From contig CAZMGC010000003.1 in the NCBI GenBank assembly GCA_964565795.1, forward strand, positions 1-55,943: a stretch of DNA of 55,943 nt, written 5' to 3'. Below, in pieces: positions 41,805 through 50,443 of this stretch (position 1 is its first letter; every line of letters begins with the position of its first letter). This DNA comes from 2-01-FULL-39-10-A sp964565795 (GTDB lineage: Bacteria > Patescibacteriota > Microgenomatia > Levybacterales > UBA12049). Under the pieces are notes generated by a model that was not told the DNA's origin, did no database searches, and was given only the letters and a program-made list of their open reading frames with translations. A program made the position numbers and the translations under genes.

Positions 41805-42778
41805 ATTTCAAACTTACTTAGCAACTTGTAAGCCTTTTCTTTATTTTCCTCAGTTACCAAGACTTCAACCAAACCCTCATCTGGCTGTCCATAAAAGATT
41901 TTAAATCCCAATGGAGAAATAATTAAGGCAGGTAATACTGCTAAATCTTCTTCTCCGTCAAGTAAAATTACTTGTTTCTTTTTAGAATTAAATGCAGCTT
42001 TAATTGACTTAAACAAATCTGGAGTTATCGTTCCAGCGTGATTTTTAATTTTTGAGGATTTAACATTTTCACTAAAACCTAACTCAGAAAGTTTTTTAAA
42101 CTTAGCTTCTCTCTTAACCTGAAAATCGACAATTGATAAAAACTGTCCAATATTTTTTTCATTAAAATTTTTTGTAGTAATATCTCCAATCGTTACTGAC
42201 CTTTCCGGATCAATATTCTTGGGAACACCAGATAAAATTTTTCCCAAAGGCCTCTGAAGCGTTTTTCTAAGCTCATCTGGAAGCTTTAGTACTGAATTTG
42301 TCCACCTAGTACTCATGTAAACTTCCCCCTCTCTATTAATCTCCCCATTCCGAATTCTAGTACTAGAAACTACACCGCCATCTTCCGCGCTATCCATTTC
42401 CAAAACTTCGATCGATAACCTAGGAAGTCCTTTCTCAGCCCTCTCTTCATTAATTCCAATTGCAGTTCTATTCGTTTGAGGTGTAACCGCAATCGCTCCC
42501 GCTTTAAAATTTTTACTCAAAACTGGTCCGTAAATATCATCAATTTCTAAAATCTCAATTTTATTTGGAGCACTAAGTGTTTTTAAATATTCATATACAT
42601 TTTTTTCTCTAGTTTTAAAATTCTCGAAATTATCATTTTTAAATTTAGAAACATATGAATCGCTTGTTACACCAATAATAACTTTATCCGCTAACTTAAC
42701 AACTTGAGACAAAAAACTCTTATGTCCTTTATGTAGAAGATCGAAAGTTCCACCGCTAGCAATTAAGTCGTATTTCAT
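41801..42778 (-). CDS. Fused pantetheine-phosphate adenylyltransferase and GTP-dependent dephospho-CoA kinase, archaeal type
   Basis: 325 residues, two domains. Residues 1-150 form a nucleotidyltransferase of the archaeal/eukaryotic PPAT type: SGGTFDLLHKGHKSFL with the HxGH motif, and VSSTRIRNGEINREG. Residues about 175-325 match the DUF359 family of archaeal GTP-dependent dephospho-CoA kinases: VTIGDITTKN, LSIVDFQVKRE, LLDGEEDLAVLPALI, PLGFKIFYGQPDEGLV. Together they would catalyse the last two steps of CoA synthesis. It lies 4 nt after tdh in the greA-kbl-tdh unit, where kbl consumes CoA. Both halves appear intact. Confidence 0.85.
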   Translation of the reverse strand: MKYDLIASGGTFDLLHKGHKSFLSQVVKLADKVIIGVTSDSYVSKFKNDNFENFKTREKNVYEYLKTLSAPNKIEILEIDDIYGPVLSKNFKAGAIAVTPQTNRTAIGINEERAEKGLPRLSIEVLEMDSAEDGGVVSSTRIRNGEINREGEVYMSTRWTNSVLKLPDELRKTLQRPLGKILSGVPKNIDPERSVTIGDITTKNFNEKNIGQFLSIVDFQVKREAKFKKLSELGFSENVKSSKIKNHAGTITPDLFKSIKAAFNSKKKQVILLDGEEDLAVLPALIISPLGFKIFYGQPDEGLVEVLVTEENKEKAYKLLSKFEI

Positions 42779-42782
42779 GGGG

Positions 42783-43733
42783 CTACTTTGAAATTCCCAA
42801 CTTAACTCGAAGATTTTTCATCATTTCCTCTGTCATTCCTGTGAGATCAAACTCAGGCTGCCATCCCCAGTCTTTTCTTGCCACTGAATCATCAATTGAA
42901 GTAGGCCAGGAATCTGCAATCGCTTGCGTATGATTTGGTTCATAGGTTGCGCTAAATTCTGGCATTAGTTTCTGAATCTCTGCGACTAACTCGTCTGGCG
43001 AGAATGAAATTCCTGCAAAATTATAACTTGTTCTAATAGTTATCTTTGAAGAATCAGCTTCCATTAATTTTATTGTTCCATTAATCGCGTCATCCATATA
43101 CATCATCGGAAGATAAGTTCCCGGTTTTAGTGGGGAAACATATTTACCTTCTCTAAGCGCTGCATAAAAAATATGAATAGCGTATTCCGTAGTCCCGTCT
43201 CCTGGATCTGCCTTCCAACCATTGAGACCTGGGTATCTCAAACTTCTTACATCCACTCCATATTTATTAAAATAGTATTGGCATAAAAGCTCACCAGAAA
43301 CCTTAGCTACCCCATAAATAGTAGATGGCTCTAAAACCGTATGCTGTGGAGTATTTTCGCGAGGAGTTGTAAGACCAAAAGCCGCAATTGAACTTGGCCA
43401 AAATACTTTTACCTTATGTTCCTTAGCCACTTCTAAAACATTTCTTAAGCCATTTAGATTCACGTCCCATGCAAGCGAAGGATTTTTTTCGCTTCCAACA
43501 GACAAAATTCCCGCAAGGTGATAAATCGTATCTATGTTGTTATTTTTCACAACGCTTTCTAAATTTTCTTTATTTGTAACATCTACATCTTCTAAAACAC
43601 CATCAAAGCTTTCAGGTTTTTTAGAGTGAGCACCTGCAATCACATTTTCTTTTCCATACTTTTTCTGAAGCGCCTCAACCAACTCTGTTCCAACTAACCC
43701 AAAAGCGCCAGTTACTAAAATCTGTCCCATCAA
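42783..43733 (-). CDS. L-threonine 3-dehydrogenase, SDR type
   Basis: 316 residues. VTGAFGLVGTELVEAL binds NAD. PSSIAAFG and YGVAKVSGE supply the Ser and YxxxK of extended SDRs. LRYPGLNGWKADPGDGTTEYA is characteristic of the short-chain threonine dehydrogenases, and YNFAGISFSPDEL fits. It oxidises threonine to 2-amino-3-oxobutyrate. The assignment is strongly supported by the upstream gene encoding the next enzyme, KBL, whose stop overlaps this start by 4 nt. Confidence 0.85.
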   Translation of the reverse strand: MMGQILVTGAFGLVGTELVEALQKKYGKENVIAGAHSKKPESFDGVLEDVDVTNKENLESVVKNNNIDTIYHLAGILSVGSEKNPSLAWDVNLNGLRNVLEVAKEHKVKVFWPSSIAAFGLTTPRENTPQHTVLEPSTIYGVAKVSGELLCQYYFNKYGVDVRSLRYPGLNGWKADPGDGTTEYAIHIFYAALREGKYVSPLKPGTYLPMMYMDDAINGTIKLMEADSSKITIRTSYNFAGISFSPDELVAEIQKLMPEFSATYEPNHTQAIADSWPTSIDDSVARKDWGWQPEFDLTGMTEEMMKNLRVKLGISK

Positions 43734-44911
43734 ACCCCCAACTCCTCTCTGACTTTCTTAAAAGCCTCAATTCCTTTATCTAAGTCTTCCTTGGAATGCG
43801 ATGCAGATGGGATTACCCTGATTCTAGCTTTTCCCTTGGCAACCATTGGAAAAACAATTGGAGTTGCGAAAACATCATGTTCATATAGCATAGCGCTGAA
43901 TTTCTTCGCAATTTCTTCATCCCCAAGCATGACTGGAGTAATTGGACTTTCAGAATTCCCGGTATCGAATCCTGCCTTATTAAATTCTTCTTTTATGTAT
44001 TTTGTATTATCCCAAAGTTTTTTAACTGGCTCCGGGGATTCAAGCAAAATCTTAATTGCTTCAAGTGCTGCTGCAGAATCAGGAATAGATAAAGCAATCG
44101 AAAAAAGTCTTTGCCTAGCTTTAAGTTTATAAAAATTAATTAAAATTGAGTTACTAGCGATAAAACCTCCAAGACCTGAAAATGCTTTAGATAAACTTCC
44201 AACCTCTACATCTATTTTCCCCACCAATCCGAAATGATCCACTATTCCCCTTCCGCCATTTCCCAAAACTCCTTCTCCATGCGCATCATCCACCATAGTC
44301 AAAACATCATACTTCTTGGCAAGCGCTACAATATCAGGAAGTGGTGCCAGATCACCATCCATTGAAAATACACCATCCGTAATAACAAGTATCGTTCTTT
44401 CTCCTCCATCTTCTTTTTTACCTAAATCTTTTGCCTCCTTTATCTTTTGCTCAAGATCTGAAACATCTCTATGTCTGTATATGAATTTGTTCTTTGCACC
44501 GGAGAGCCTTACTGCGTCAATTATTGAGGCGTGATTTAATTCGTCTGAAATAACAACATCTTCTTTACCAATTATCGTTTGGACGGCTGCACAATTTGCT
44601 AAATATGCGCTTGTAAAAACCAGAGCCCCATCGGTTCCTTTAAATTTTGCAATCGCTTCCTCAAGCTCCAAATGAATCGTATGAGTTCCTGCTAAAGTAC
44701 GATAACCAGTACCAATTCCAAATTTTTTAATAGCATTTATGGATGCCTCTCTTATCCTTTCATTTTCTGTAAATCCAAGATAGTGGCTCGAACAAAAGTT
44801 TAGTTTTTTTACTCCATCAATTGTCAAATAGGGACCTTGACCGGATTCGATAATTCGAGGGGATGCTCCAGCCTTAACGGCAGTTTCTAGTTGAGAGTAA
44901 AAATCACTCAT
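43730..44911 (-). CDS. kbl: Glycine C-acetyltransferase (2-amino-3-ketobutyrate CoA ligase)
   Basis: PLP alpha-oxoamine synthase, 393 residues. NFCSSHYLGF, VFTSAYLANCAA, DELNHASIIDAVRLS, VDDAHGEGVLG and the PLP lysine in VEVGSLSKAFSGLGGF (about residue 238). It cleaves 2-amino-3-oxobutyrate with CoA to glycine and acetyl-CoA. 7-keto-8-aminopelargonate synthase is the closest alternative, but no other biotin gene is present and tdh is adjacent. It follows greA by 8 nt. Confidence 0.88.
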   Translation of the reverse strand: MSDFYSQLETAVKAGASPRIIESGQGPYLTIDGVKKLNFCSSHYLGFTENERIREASINAIKKFGIGTGYRTLAGTHTIHLELEEAIAKFKGTDGALVFTSAYLANCAAVQTIIGKEDVVISDELNHASIIDAVRLSGAKNKFIYRHRDVSDLEQKIKEAKDLGKKEDGGERTILVITDGVFSMDGDLAPLPDIVALAKKYDVLTMVDDAHGEGVLGNGGRGIVDHFGLVGKIDVEVGSLSKAFSGLGGFIASNSILINFYKLKARQRLFSIALSIPDSAAALEAIKILLESPEPVKKLWDNTKYIKEEFNKAGFDTGNSESPITPVMLGDEEIAKKFSAMLYEHDVFATPIVFPMVAKGKARIRVIPSASHSKEDLDKGIEAFKKVREELGV

Positions 44912-44919
44912 TAAGAAAA

Positions 44920-45381
44920 TTAATTAATTGCTTCGATTGTATAAACTATTTTTCCAGCTGGGGCTTCAACTTCTACTTTTTCTCCAACTTTTTTACCAAT
45001 TAAAGCTTTACCAAGAGGAGATTCATGGGAAATTTTACTTTCCTTTGGATCTGCTTCCCATTCTCCAACAACTGTAAATGTTTCTTTTCCTGAATTAGTA
45101 TTAACTTTCACTGTAGAACCTAATTTTATAGTACTTGAGTGATTATTACTAATTAAAACTACTTGCTTTAAAAGCTCATCCAATTCATCAATTCTTCCAT
45201 CGATAAAAGAGAGTTCTTCACGCGCTACAGTGTACTCAGCATTTTCTGATAGATCTCCCATATCTCTAGCTTGTGAAACTCTATCTAAAACCTCAGGTCT
45301 TTTTACTTTCGTAAGCTCTTCCAGCTCTTTCTTTAATTCATCCAAGCCTTCTTTTGTTAAGTAAATTTTTTTAGTATCCAT
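44920..45381 (-). CDS. greA: Transcript cleavage factor GreA
   Basis: Rescues backtracked RNA polymerase. 153 residues, usual length. The N-terminal coiled coil carries the acidic tip GDLSENAEYTVAREE with the catalytic acidic pair region. The C-terminal FKBP-like domain ends in ISHESPLGKALIGKKVGE and PAGKIVYTIEAI. Unusually for this window it has a true 5' UTR of about 50 nt with Shine-Dalgarno GGAGGG (45391-45396), 9 nt before the ATG. First gene of the greA-kbl-tdh-CoA unit. Confidence 0.96.
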   Translation of the reverse strand: MDTKKIYLTKEGLDELKKELEELTKVKRPEVLDRVSQARDMGDLSENAEYTVAREELSFIDGRIDELDELLKQVVLISNNHSSTIKLGSTVKVNTNSGKETFTVVGEWEADPKESKISHESPLGKALIGKKVGEKVEVEAPAGKIVYTIEAIN

Positions 45382-45439
45382 AATAAAAATCCCTCCAAAA
45401 TGCCATCAATGTGTCATTGGGGGAAATAAGTTCTGGAAG

Positions 45440-45468
45440 ATGATAGATCAATTTAATACCTTTGTCAA
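45440..45468 (-). promoter_or_regulatory. Strong promoter of the greA operon
   Basis: Minus strand: -35 TTGACA (45463-45468), 17-nt spacer, -10 TATCAT (45440-45445). The leader contains the small inverted repeat CAATG-TGT-CATTG (45407-45419). Confidence 0.75.
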
Positions 45469-45497
45469 TGTCCTAGAGTTGTAGACATTAACAAATG

Positions 45498-46928
45498 TTA
45501 ATTTTCAACAGTTGGGCGCGGGTTAAAGCTTGAAAAAACTTCTACGTAGCGCTCAATTAGCTTATCTGTACTTCCAGAACCCGCATTTTCCAAAACATCA
45601 TTTACGGCATTTTCTAATGCTGCATTTAATTCATCATTTAATCCATTATCAAATGTTCCATCTGCAAATGATGAAGAAATTGATGTTGATGATTGATCAG
45701 CAAATACAAAACTCTCAGTTCCTTCCAAATTGCCTACCAAGCTTTTAATTCCCATCGGTTGACCCAAACCTCTTGCCTTAAGCTGTCCTTCGTATATTTT
45801 TCTCTGTGTTTCTTCCTCTGTTAAATATTGGACAAATTTCAATGCTTCTTTTTGATTTTTACTTTGAGAAGATACCCCATCCGCCCAATAACTTGAAATA
45901 TTTTTCTTATTATTTACTAAAAGCTGAGGAACAGGATAAATTTTAAATTCTAATCCAGGGTTCTGTGCTTTAATATCAAAATAATCCCAATAATATCCAA
46001 AATACATAGCGAGTTTTCCTTGAGAAAAAGAGCTTAATGATGGATCAAGTGTCGAATTCCAAACGGCATTTTCTGTAAGCGCAAATGTCGTATAGAATCT
46101 CAGGGCATCAGAAATCTTTTCTGGAAAATCCGGAAAGTTTTCAAATTCAATTCCGTTTTGAGCAAATAAAAGTGAAATAATATCAGGCGCATGATTTACA
46201 TTATTAAATGTTCCGATTGCAGCACCTGCCACCGTTATTCTTCCCGACTCATCTCTTTTTGTAAGCTTTTCAGACACATCTATAAATTGCTGCCAAGTAG
46301 CTGGAGGAGTAGCGCTTGCTTCAGAAAACAACGAAGTATTTACATACAACGCAAGCGTGTCTATTTCTGTAGGAATTCCATAAATAGCACCATTTCTTAT
46401 TAAATCTTTTTGAGCTACTCCATAAAACTTCTCATTAAATTTATTTCTATCGATCGTCTCCTGAGGAAGTGGAAGAAGTTCGTTTCTCAACATTGGAAAC
46501 CAGGTATTATGGAATTTGAAAATATCAGGACCATTTCCTGTTTTTATTCTCGTTGAAAGCTTTTCCCTATAATCTCTCGGGTCCTGCTTAGAGTACTCAA
46601 TTTTTATGTTAGTATTTTTGCTTTCAAAGTCTTTGATAATCGGCTCTAACACTTCCGCCTCCTCTTTTATTCCCCAATACGTGAGGGTTACATTTTTTTC
46701 TTCTGTGCTTCCCCTGGACAAAACCAAAGACAGAATAACAAATATTATTGTTAAAATTATAAAAAGCAGAAAACCAATTTTTAGTAGTTTTTTTGGATGA
46801 AACCCTGAAGGCTTTCCTTCATTTTCTACACCATCTGGATTTACATAGGAAACCTGCGCTCCGGGTTGAGGTGCTGAGCTATTTTGAGTAACAGATATCC
46901 CCTCCTGATAAATCGTTCCTTCTGGCAT
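45498..46928 (-). CDS. Extracellular solute-binding protein, family 1 (sugar-type), membrane-anchored
   Basis: 476 residues. An unusual cytoplasmic N-tail of about 48 residues is followed by one membrane helix (about 49-70, IGFLLFIILTIIFVILSLVL) instead of a lipobox. The periplasmic-binding fold then runs from NVTLTYWGIKEEAEVLEPII through GNGPDIFKFHNTWFPML, FAAFW-less lobes and SYWADGVSSQSKNQKEALKFVQYL. No ABC permease or ATPase is nearby. Divergent from the VanW gene, with overlapping AT-rich promoters. It may be an orphan receptor or depend on a transporter elsewhere. Confidence 0.85.
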   Translation of the reverse strand: MPEGTIYQEGISVTQNSSAPQPGAQVSYVNPDGVENEGKPSGFHPKKLLKIGFLLFIILTIIFVILSLVLSRGSTEEKNVTLTYWGIKEEAEVLEPIIKDFESKNTNIKIEYSKQDPRDYREKLSTRIKTGNGPDIFKFHNTWFPMLRNELLPLPQETIDRNKFNEKFYGVAQKDLIRNGAIYGIPTEIDTLALYVNTSLFSEASATPPATWQQFIDVSEKLTKRDESGRITVAGAAIGTFNNVNHAPDIISLLFAQNGIEFENFPDFPEKISDALRFYTTFALTENAVWNSTLDPSLSSFSQGKLAMYFGYYWDYFDIKAQNPGLEFKIYPVPQLLVNNKKNISSYWADGVSSQSKNQKEALKFVQYLTEEETQRKIYEGQLKARGLGQPMGIKSLVGNLEGTESFVFADQSSTSISSSFADGTFDNGLNDELNAALENAVNDVLENAGSGSTDKLIERYVEVFSSFNPRPTVEN

Positions 46929-46934
46929 ACTTAT

Positions 46935-46944
46935 ATAGTATAAT
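46935..46944. promoter_or_regulatory. Overlapping divergent -10 boxes between SBP and VanW genes
   Basis: Minus strand TACTAT (46935-46940) lies 6 nt from ATG 46928, with -35 TTGTGT (46958-46963) and a 17-nt spacer. Plus strand TATAAT (46939-46944) lies 18 nt from ATG 46963. The two boxes overlap, so the two transcription units may compete for polymerase. Confidence 0.5.
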
Positions 46945-46962
46945 ATCAGTTGCCTTCACACA

Positions 46963-48396
46963 ATGAATTCTTCCGTTAAAAAAATAAAAAAAATCGAAAA
47001 AAAACATATCAAAAGAGCAAGTAGAATTACTTTCTGGTTTTCTGCTGGAGCTATAATTGCACTATTTTTAGTTTCAAGCTTTTCCTATATCGGATTTCAG
47101 CAATATTACAAAAATAAAATTTATCCAGGAGTAAGAATTGACGGGATCGATTTTAGCAATAAAAATGAAAGCGATGTAAAAGAATATTTTATTAGGAAAA
47201 ATAATGAAGCCTCAAATGCTGCTTTTATATTTTCATATGAGGATAAACTAGCTACTATTTCTGCTCAAGAAATTGAATTTGGATATGACGAAAACCTATT
47301 AACCACTCAGGCATTAAGCATTGGAAGATCTAAAGATCCAATAACAAACATAAGCCTAATATTCCAAGCATACACAATGGGCGTTGATCTTTCTTCGTCA
47401 TATAAATTCTCTAATGAAAAACTTTATAAAAAACTTGATCCACTTATTCAAGAAATTAATGAAAAACCTACAGAAGCTGTGTTTAATTTCGAAAATGGAA
47501 GAGTTACGGAATTTAAAGCTTCAAGTGATGGACAGGAAGTTAATAAAGAAGAGTTGAACAAACAGATTATTTCAAAAGCGAAATTAATTTCAAGTTCTTC
47601 AATTAAAAAAGTAGCTACGATTCAAATTCCTATAAAAATTCTAAAACCAAATCTTACCACTGACAAGGTTAATGAAATGGGCATAAAAGAATTAATAGGA
47701 ACTGGAACTTCTACATTCAAGGGTTCTATCGAGAATAGAATTTACAATTTAAGCCTTGCTGCATCCCGACTAAACGGCGTATTAATTCCTCCGGGGGAAG
47801 TTTTTTCATTTAATAATACTATTGGCGACGTCTCATCTTTAACGGGTTATAAACAAGCCTATGTTATCCAGAATGGAAGAACAGTTCTGGGGGATGGAGG
47901 AGGAGTTTGCCAAGTTTCGACTACTTTTTTTAGAGCTCTCTTAAACGCAGGTTTACCAATTACTGAAAGGAATCAACATGCATATAGAGTAAGTTACTAT
48001 GAACAGGACTCTCCTCCTGGAATTGATGCAGCGATTTATACTCCAAATATTGATTTAAAATTTAAGAATGACACTGGACACCATATACTTATTCAAACCG
48101 TAATGGATCCTGCTGAACAAAGACTAACATTTATGCTTTATGGCACAAGTGACGGAAGAATTTCGGAAATCTCTACCCCCGTAATTCTTTCTCAATCCCC
48201 TGCACCAGAACCTAAATATGAAGATGATCCAAATCTTCCAAAAGGAACAATTAAACAGGTAGATTTTGCAGCCGCAGGAGCAAAAACCATTTTTACAAGA
48301 ACAGTTACTAGAAATGGAAAAGTAATAATTAATGATACCTTTAACTCAAACTACAGACCTTGGCAGGCAGTATTTTTAAGAGGAACGAAAGAATAA
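46963..48396 (+). CDS. VanW family protein with peptidoglycan-binding-like domain
   Basis: 477 residues. A strongly basic N-tail, a membrane anchor at about residues 22-48, then a YoaR-like repeat domain (YPGVRIDGIDFSNKNE). The VanW domain follows: FSFNNTIGDVSSLTGYKQAY, GGGVCQVSTTFFRALLNAG and ERNQHAYRVSYY. VanW occurs near some vancomycin-resistance genes, but the general role is unknown; cell-wall association is likely. First gene of a plus-strand unit running through tsaD. Confidence 0.88.
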   Translation: MNSSVKKIKKIEKKHIKRASRITFWFSAGAIIALFLVSSFSYIGFQQYYKNKIYPGVRIDGIDFSNKNESDVKEYFIRKNNEASNAAFIFSYEDKLATISAQEIEFGYDENLLTTQALSIGRSKDPITNISLIFQAYTMGVDLSSSYKFSNEKLYKKLDPLIQEINEKPTEAVFNFENGRVTEFKASSDGQEVNKEELNKQIISKAKLISSSSIKKVATIQIPIKILKPNLTTDKVNEMGIKELIGTGTSTFKGSIENRIYNLSLAASRLNGVLIPPGEVFSFNNTIGDVSSLTGYKQAYVIQNGRTVLGDGGGVCQVSTTFFRALLNAGLPITERNQHAYRVSYYEQDSPPGIDAAIYTPNIDLKFKNDTGHHILIQTVMDPAEQRLTFMLYGTSDGRISEISTPVILSQSPAPEPKYEDDPNLPKGTIKQVDFAAAGAKTIFTRTVTRNGKVIINDTFNSNYRPWQAVFLRGTKE

Positions 48397-48878
48397 TGGC
48401 AGGAAAAATTCTTGATCTTAATAATTTTTCTGAAACAATTAGTAAATTAAAAAAAGATAATAAAAAAATTGTTTTAGCTGGAGGATGTTTCGATATCATT
48501 CATCCAGGACATATTTTATTTTTAGAAGCTGCAAAAAAAGAAGGTGACATTTTAATCTTACTCTTAGAAAGCGACGAGAGTATAGAAAAACGAAAAGGAA
48601 AAGGTCGCCCCATTAATTCTCAAAAAAATAGACAGATAGTAGTTTCCTCAATTGGCGATGTTGATTATATTATTCCTCTTATAGGCGTGACAACGGATAA
48701 GGAATATGATAGAATAATGATTCAAATTAGGCCTGAAGTTATAGCTATAACAGATGGTGATTCGCAAACGGAAAAGAGAAAAAAACAGAGCGAATCAATT
48801 GGAGCAGAACTAAAAGTAGTTATTAAACAAATTGATAATAAATCTACTACTGCTTTAATTAATAAAATAAAGGGTTAA
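48396..48878 (+). CDS. Cytidylyltransferase-like nucleotidyltransferase (RfaE2/HldE C-domain-like)
   Basis: 160 residues. VLAGGCFDIIHPGHILFLEAA carries the HxGH nucleotidyl-transfer motif, and RPINSQKNRQIVVSSIGDVDYI is the usual second block of RfaE2/TagD-like enzymes. It would activate a sugar phosphate or polyol phosphate with a nucleotide. Start ATG 48396 overlaps the VanW stop (TAATG); an in-frame ATG at 48360 lies inside VanW. No heptose pathway is seen, so the substrate is open. Confidence 0.82.
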   Translation: MAGKILDLNNFSETISKLKKDNKKIVLAGGCFDIIHPGHILFLEAAKKEGDILILLLESDESIEKRKGKGRPINSQKNRQIVVSSIGDVDYIIPLIGVTTDKEYDRIMIQIRPEVIAITDGDSQTEKRKKQSESIGAELKVVIKQIDNKSTTALINKIKG

Positions 48879-48879
48879 C

Positions 48880-49350
48880 ATGAATATATTTAAATTCATT
48901 AAAGAAAATTTAAGACTTCTAATTGGAACCGCTGTAGTCCTATTCGTAGGACTATTAATCATAACTTTTGTTATGAGCAAAAAAGCAACTCAGGTTACAG
49001 TTAACGATAAGACATTCAATGTAAGGATCGCAAAGACAGAAAAAGAAAGACAGATTGGTCTCTCAAACACTAAAAAACTTTCAGAAAACCAGGGAATGCT
49101 TTTTGTTTTTGATAAACCAGATTTTTATTCATTCTGGATGAAAAATATGGATTATCCAATTGATATTGTTTATATAAACGGAGATAAAGTAACCACCGTT
49201 ATTGAGAACGCTAAACCAGGAACAAGTGAAGCAAATCTTGAAATATACCAACCTGATTCTGCATCTGATAAAGTTCTTGAAATAAACAGCGGACTCGCGA
49301 AAAAATATAATATTAAAAAAGGTTCTGTAGTTAAAACTGGCTCCCTCTAA
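48880..49350 (+). CDS. DUF192 family protein, membrane-anchored
   Basis: 156 residues. One N-terminal helix (about residues 12-31, LIGTAVVLFVGLLIITFVM), then the DUF192 domain: NVRIAKTEKERQIGLSNTKKL, MLFVFDKPDFYSFWMKNMDYPIDIVYI and VLEINSGLAKKYNIKKGS. The domain is a small beta-barrel of unknown biochemical role, usually exported. It starts 1 nt after the nucleotidyltransferase gene and ends 3 nt before tsaD. Confidence 0.88.
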   Translation: MNIFKFIKENLRLLIGTAVVLFVGLLIITFVMSKKATQVTVNDKTFNVRIAKTEKERQIGLSNTKKLSENQGMLFVFDKPDFYSFWMKNMDYPIDIVYINGDKVTTVIENAKPGTSEANLEIYQPDSASDKVLEINSGLAKKYNIKKGSVVKTGSL

Positions 49351-49353
49351 ATT

Positions 49354-50427
49354 ATGCTCATCTTAGGCATCGAAACCAGCTGCGATGAAACAAGCGCAGC
49401 AATCATAGAAGCATCTAAAAATTCTAAAAAGGTTACTCTTCTATCTAACGTTATCTCCTCTTCTCTTCCTATGCATTCAGAAACTGGTGGGATAATTCCT
49501 GAAACCGCAGCGCGCGAACAAGTAAAGTATATAATCCCAGTAATTAAGAAAGCGCTTTCGGAAGCAAATGTAAAATTAAAAGATATTGATAAAATTGCTG
49601 TGACTTATGGACCGGGATTAATCGGCTCACTTTTAATTGGAGTGGAAACTGCAAAAACAATTTCTTATGCAAATAATATCCCTTTAATTCCTACGAATCA
49701 CTTAATTGGTCATATTTATGCAAATTTTATTGACACCAATCAGGAAGAGATAGAATTCCCTGCACTATCTTTAATTGTTTCTGGAGGACACACTGATTTA
49801 GTTCTTATTAGAAAACATGGCGATATTAAATGGTTGGGAGGAACTAGAGATGACGCTGCTGGAGAATGCTTCGACAAATGCGCTCGTCTTCTTGGATATG
49901 CTTATCCAGGTGGACCAAAAATTGCACAGCTTGCTAAAAAAGGAGATCCAAAAGCTTTTACATTTCCTAGACCCATGATAGGGAGTAAAAATTTTGAATT
50001 TTCTTTTTCCGGACTCAAAGCAGCATTTTTAAGAGAAACTCAGCTACATTTTCCAATTCTTAGAACTAGCACTAATCAGGTAAGTTGGGAACAAATCTCT
50101 AAAGAAAAAGTTGATGAACAAACTTTATGTAATCTTTGTGCATCTCTTGAACATGCAATTGTTTCCGTTTTGGTAAACAAAACAATGAAAGCTGCTAAAA
50201 AATATAAAGTTAAATCTATTCTAGTTGGAGGTGGTGTTGCTGCAAACCAAAAACTAGGTGATGAATTGGAATCTTCAATAAATAATAGCGGAACACAAAT
50301 TAAACTTTTTATTCCACCTAGAAACCTCTGCACAGATAACGGAGCCATGATTGCTTCTGCCGCTTTCTTTAATAATAAAGAAAAAAATTGGCAAAAAGTA
50401 AATGCAGACCCATCTCTTTACTTTTAG
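49354..50427 (+). CDS. tsaD: tRNA threonylcarbamoyladenosine biosynthesis protein TsaD
   Basis: ASKHA-fold catalytic subunit that transfers threonylcarbamoyl to A37 of ANN-decoding tRNAs (t6A), acting with TsaB/TsaE in bacteria. 357 residues. GIETSCDETSAAI opens the fold. NHLIGHIYANF carries the metal-binding His pair. SGGHTDLVLI, DDAAGECFDKCARLLGYAYPGGP and VGGGVAANQKL are family motifs. Last of the VanW unit. tsaB and tsaE are not in the window. Confidence 0.96.
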   Translation: MLILGIETSCDETSAAIIEASKNSKKVTLLSNVISSSLPMHSETGGIIPETAAREQVKYIIPVIKKALSEANVKLKDIDKIAVTYGPGLIGSLLIGVETAKTISYANNIPLIPTNHLIGHIYANFIDTNQEEIEFPALSLIVSGGHTDLVLIRKHGDIKWLGGTRDDAAGECFDKCARLLGYAYPGGPKIAQLAKKGDPKAFTFPRPMIGSKNFEFSFSGLKAAFLRETQLHFPILRTSTNQVSWEQISKEKVDEQTLCNLCASLEHAIVSVLVNKTMKAAKKYKVKSILVGGGVAANQKLGDELESSINNSGTQIKLFIPPRNLCTDNGAMIASAAFFNNKEKNWQKVNADPSLYF

Positions 50428-50430
50428 TGG

Positions 50431-50436
50431 TAAAAT
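50431..50436 (+). promoter_or_regulatory. -10 box of rmuC
   Basis: TAAAAT with 7 nt to ATG 50444; supports that start over the ATG at 50402 inside tsaD. Confidence 0.45.
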
Positions 50437-50443
50437 ATCAACT

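Noticed and set aside
43730..44911. 8-amino-7-oxononanoate synthase (BioF)
   Set aside because: The family is close in sequence, but the overlapping threonine dehydrogenase gene and absence of other biotin genes favour KBL.
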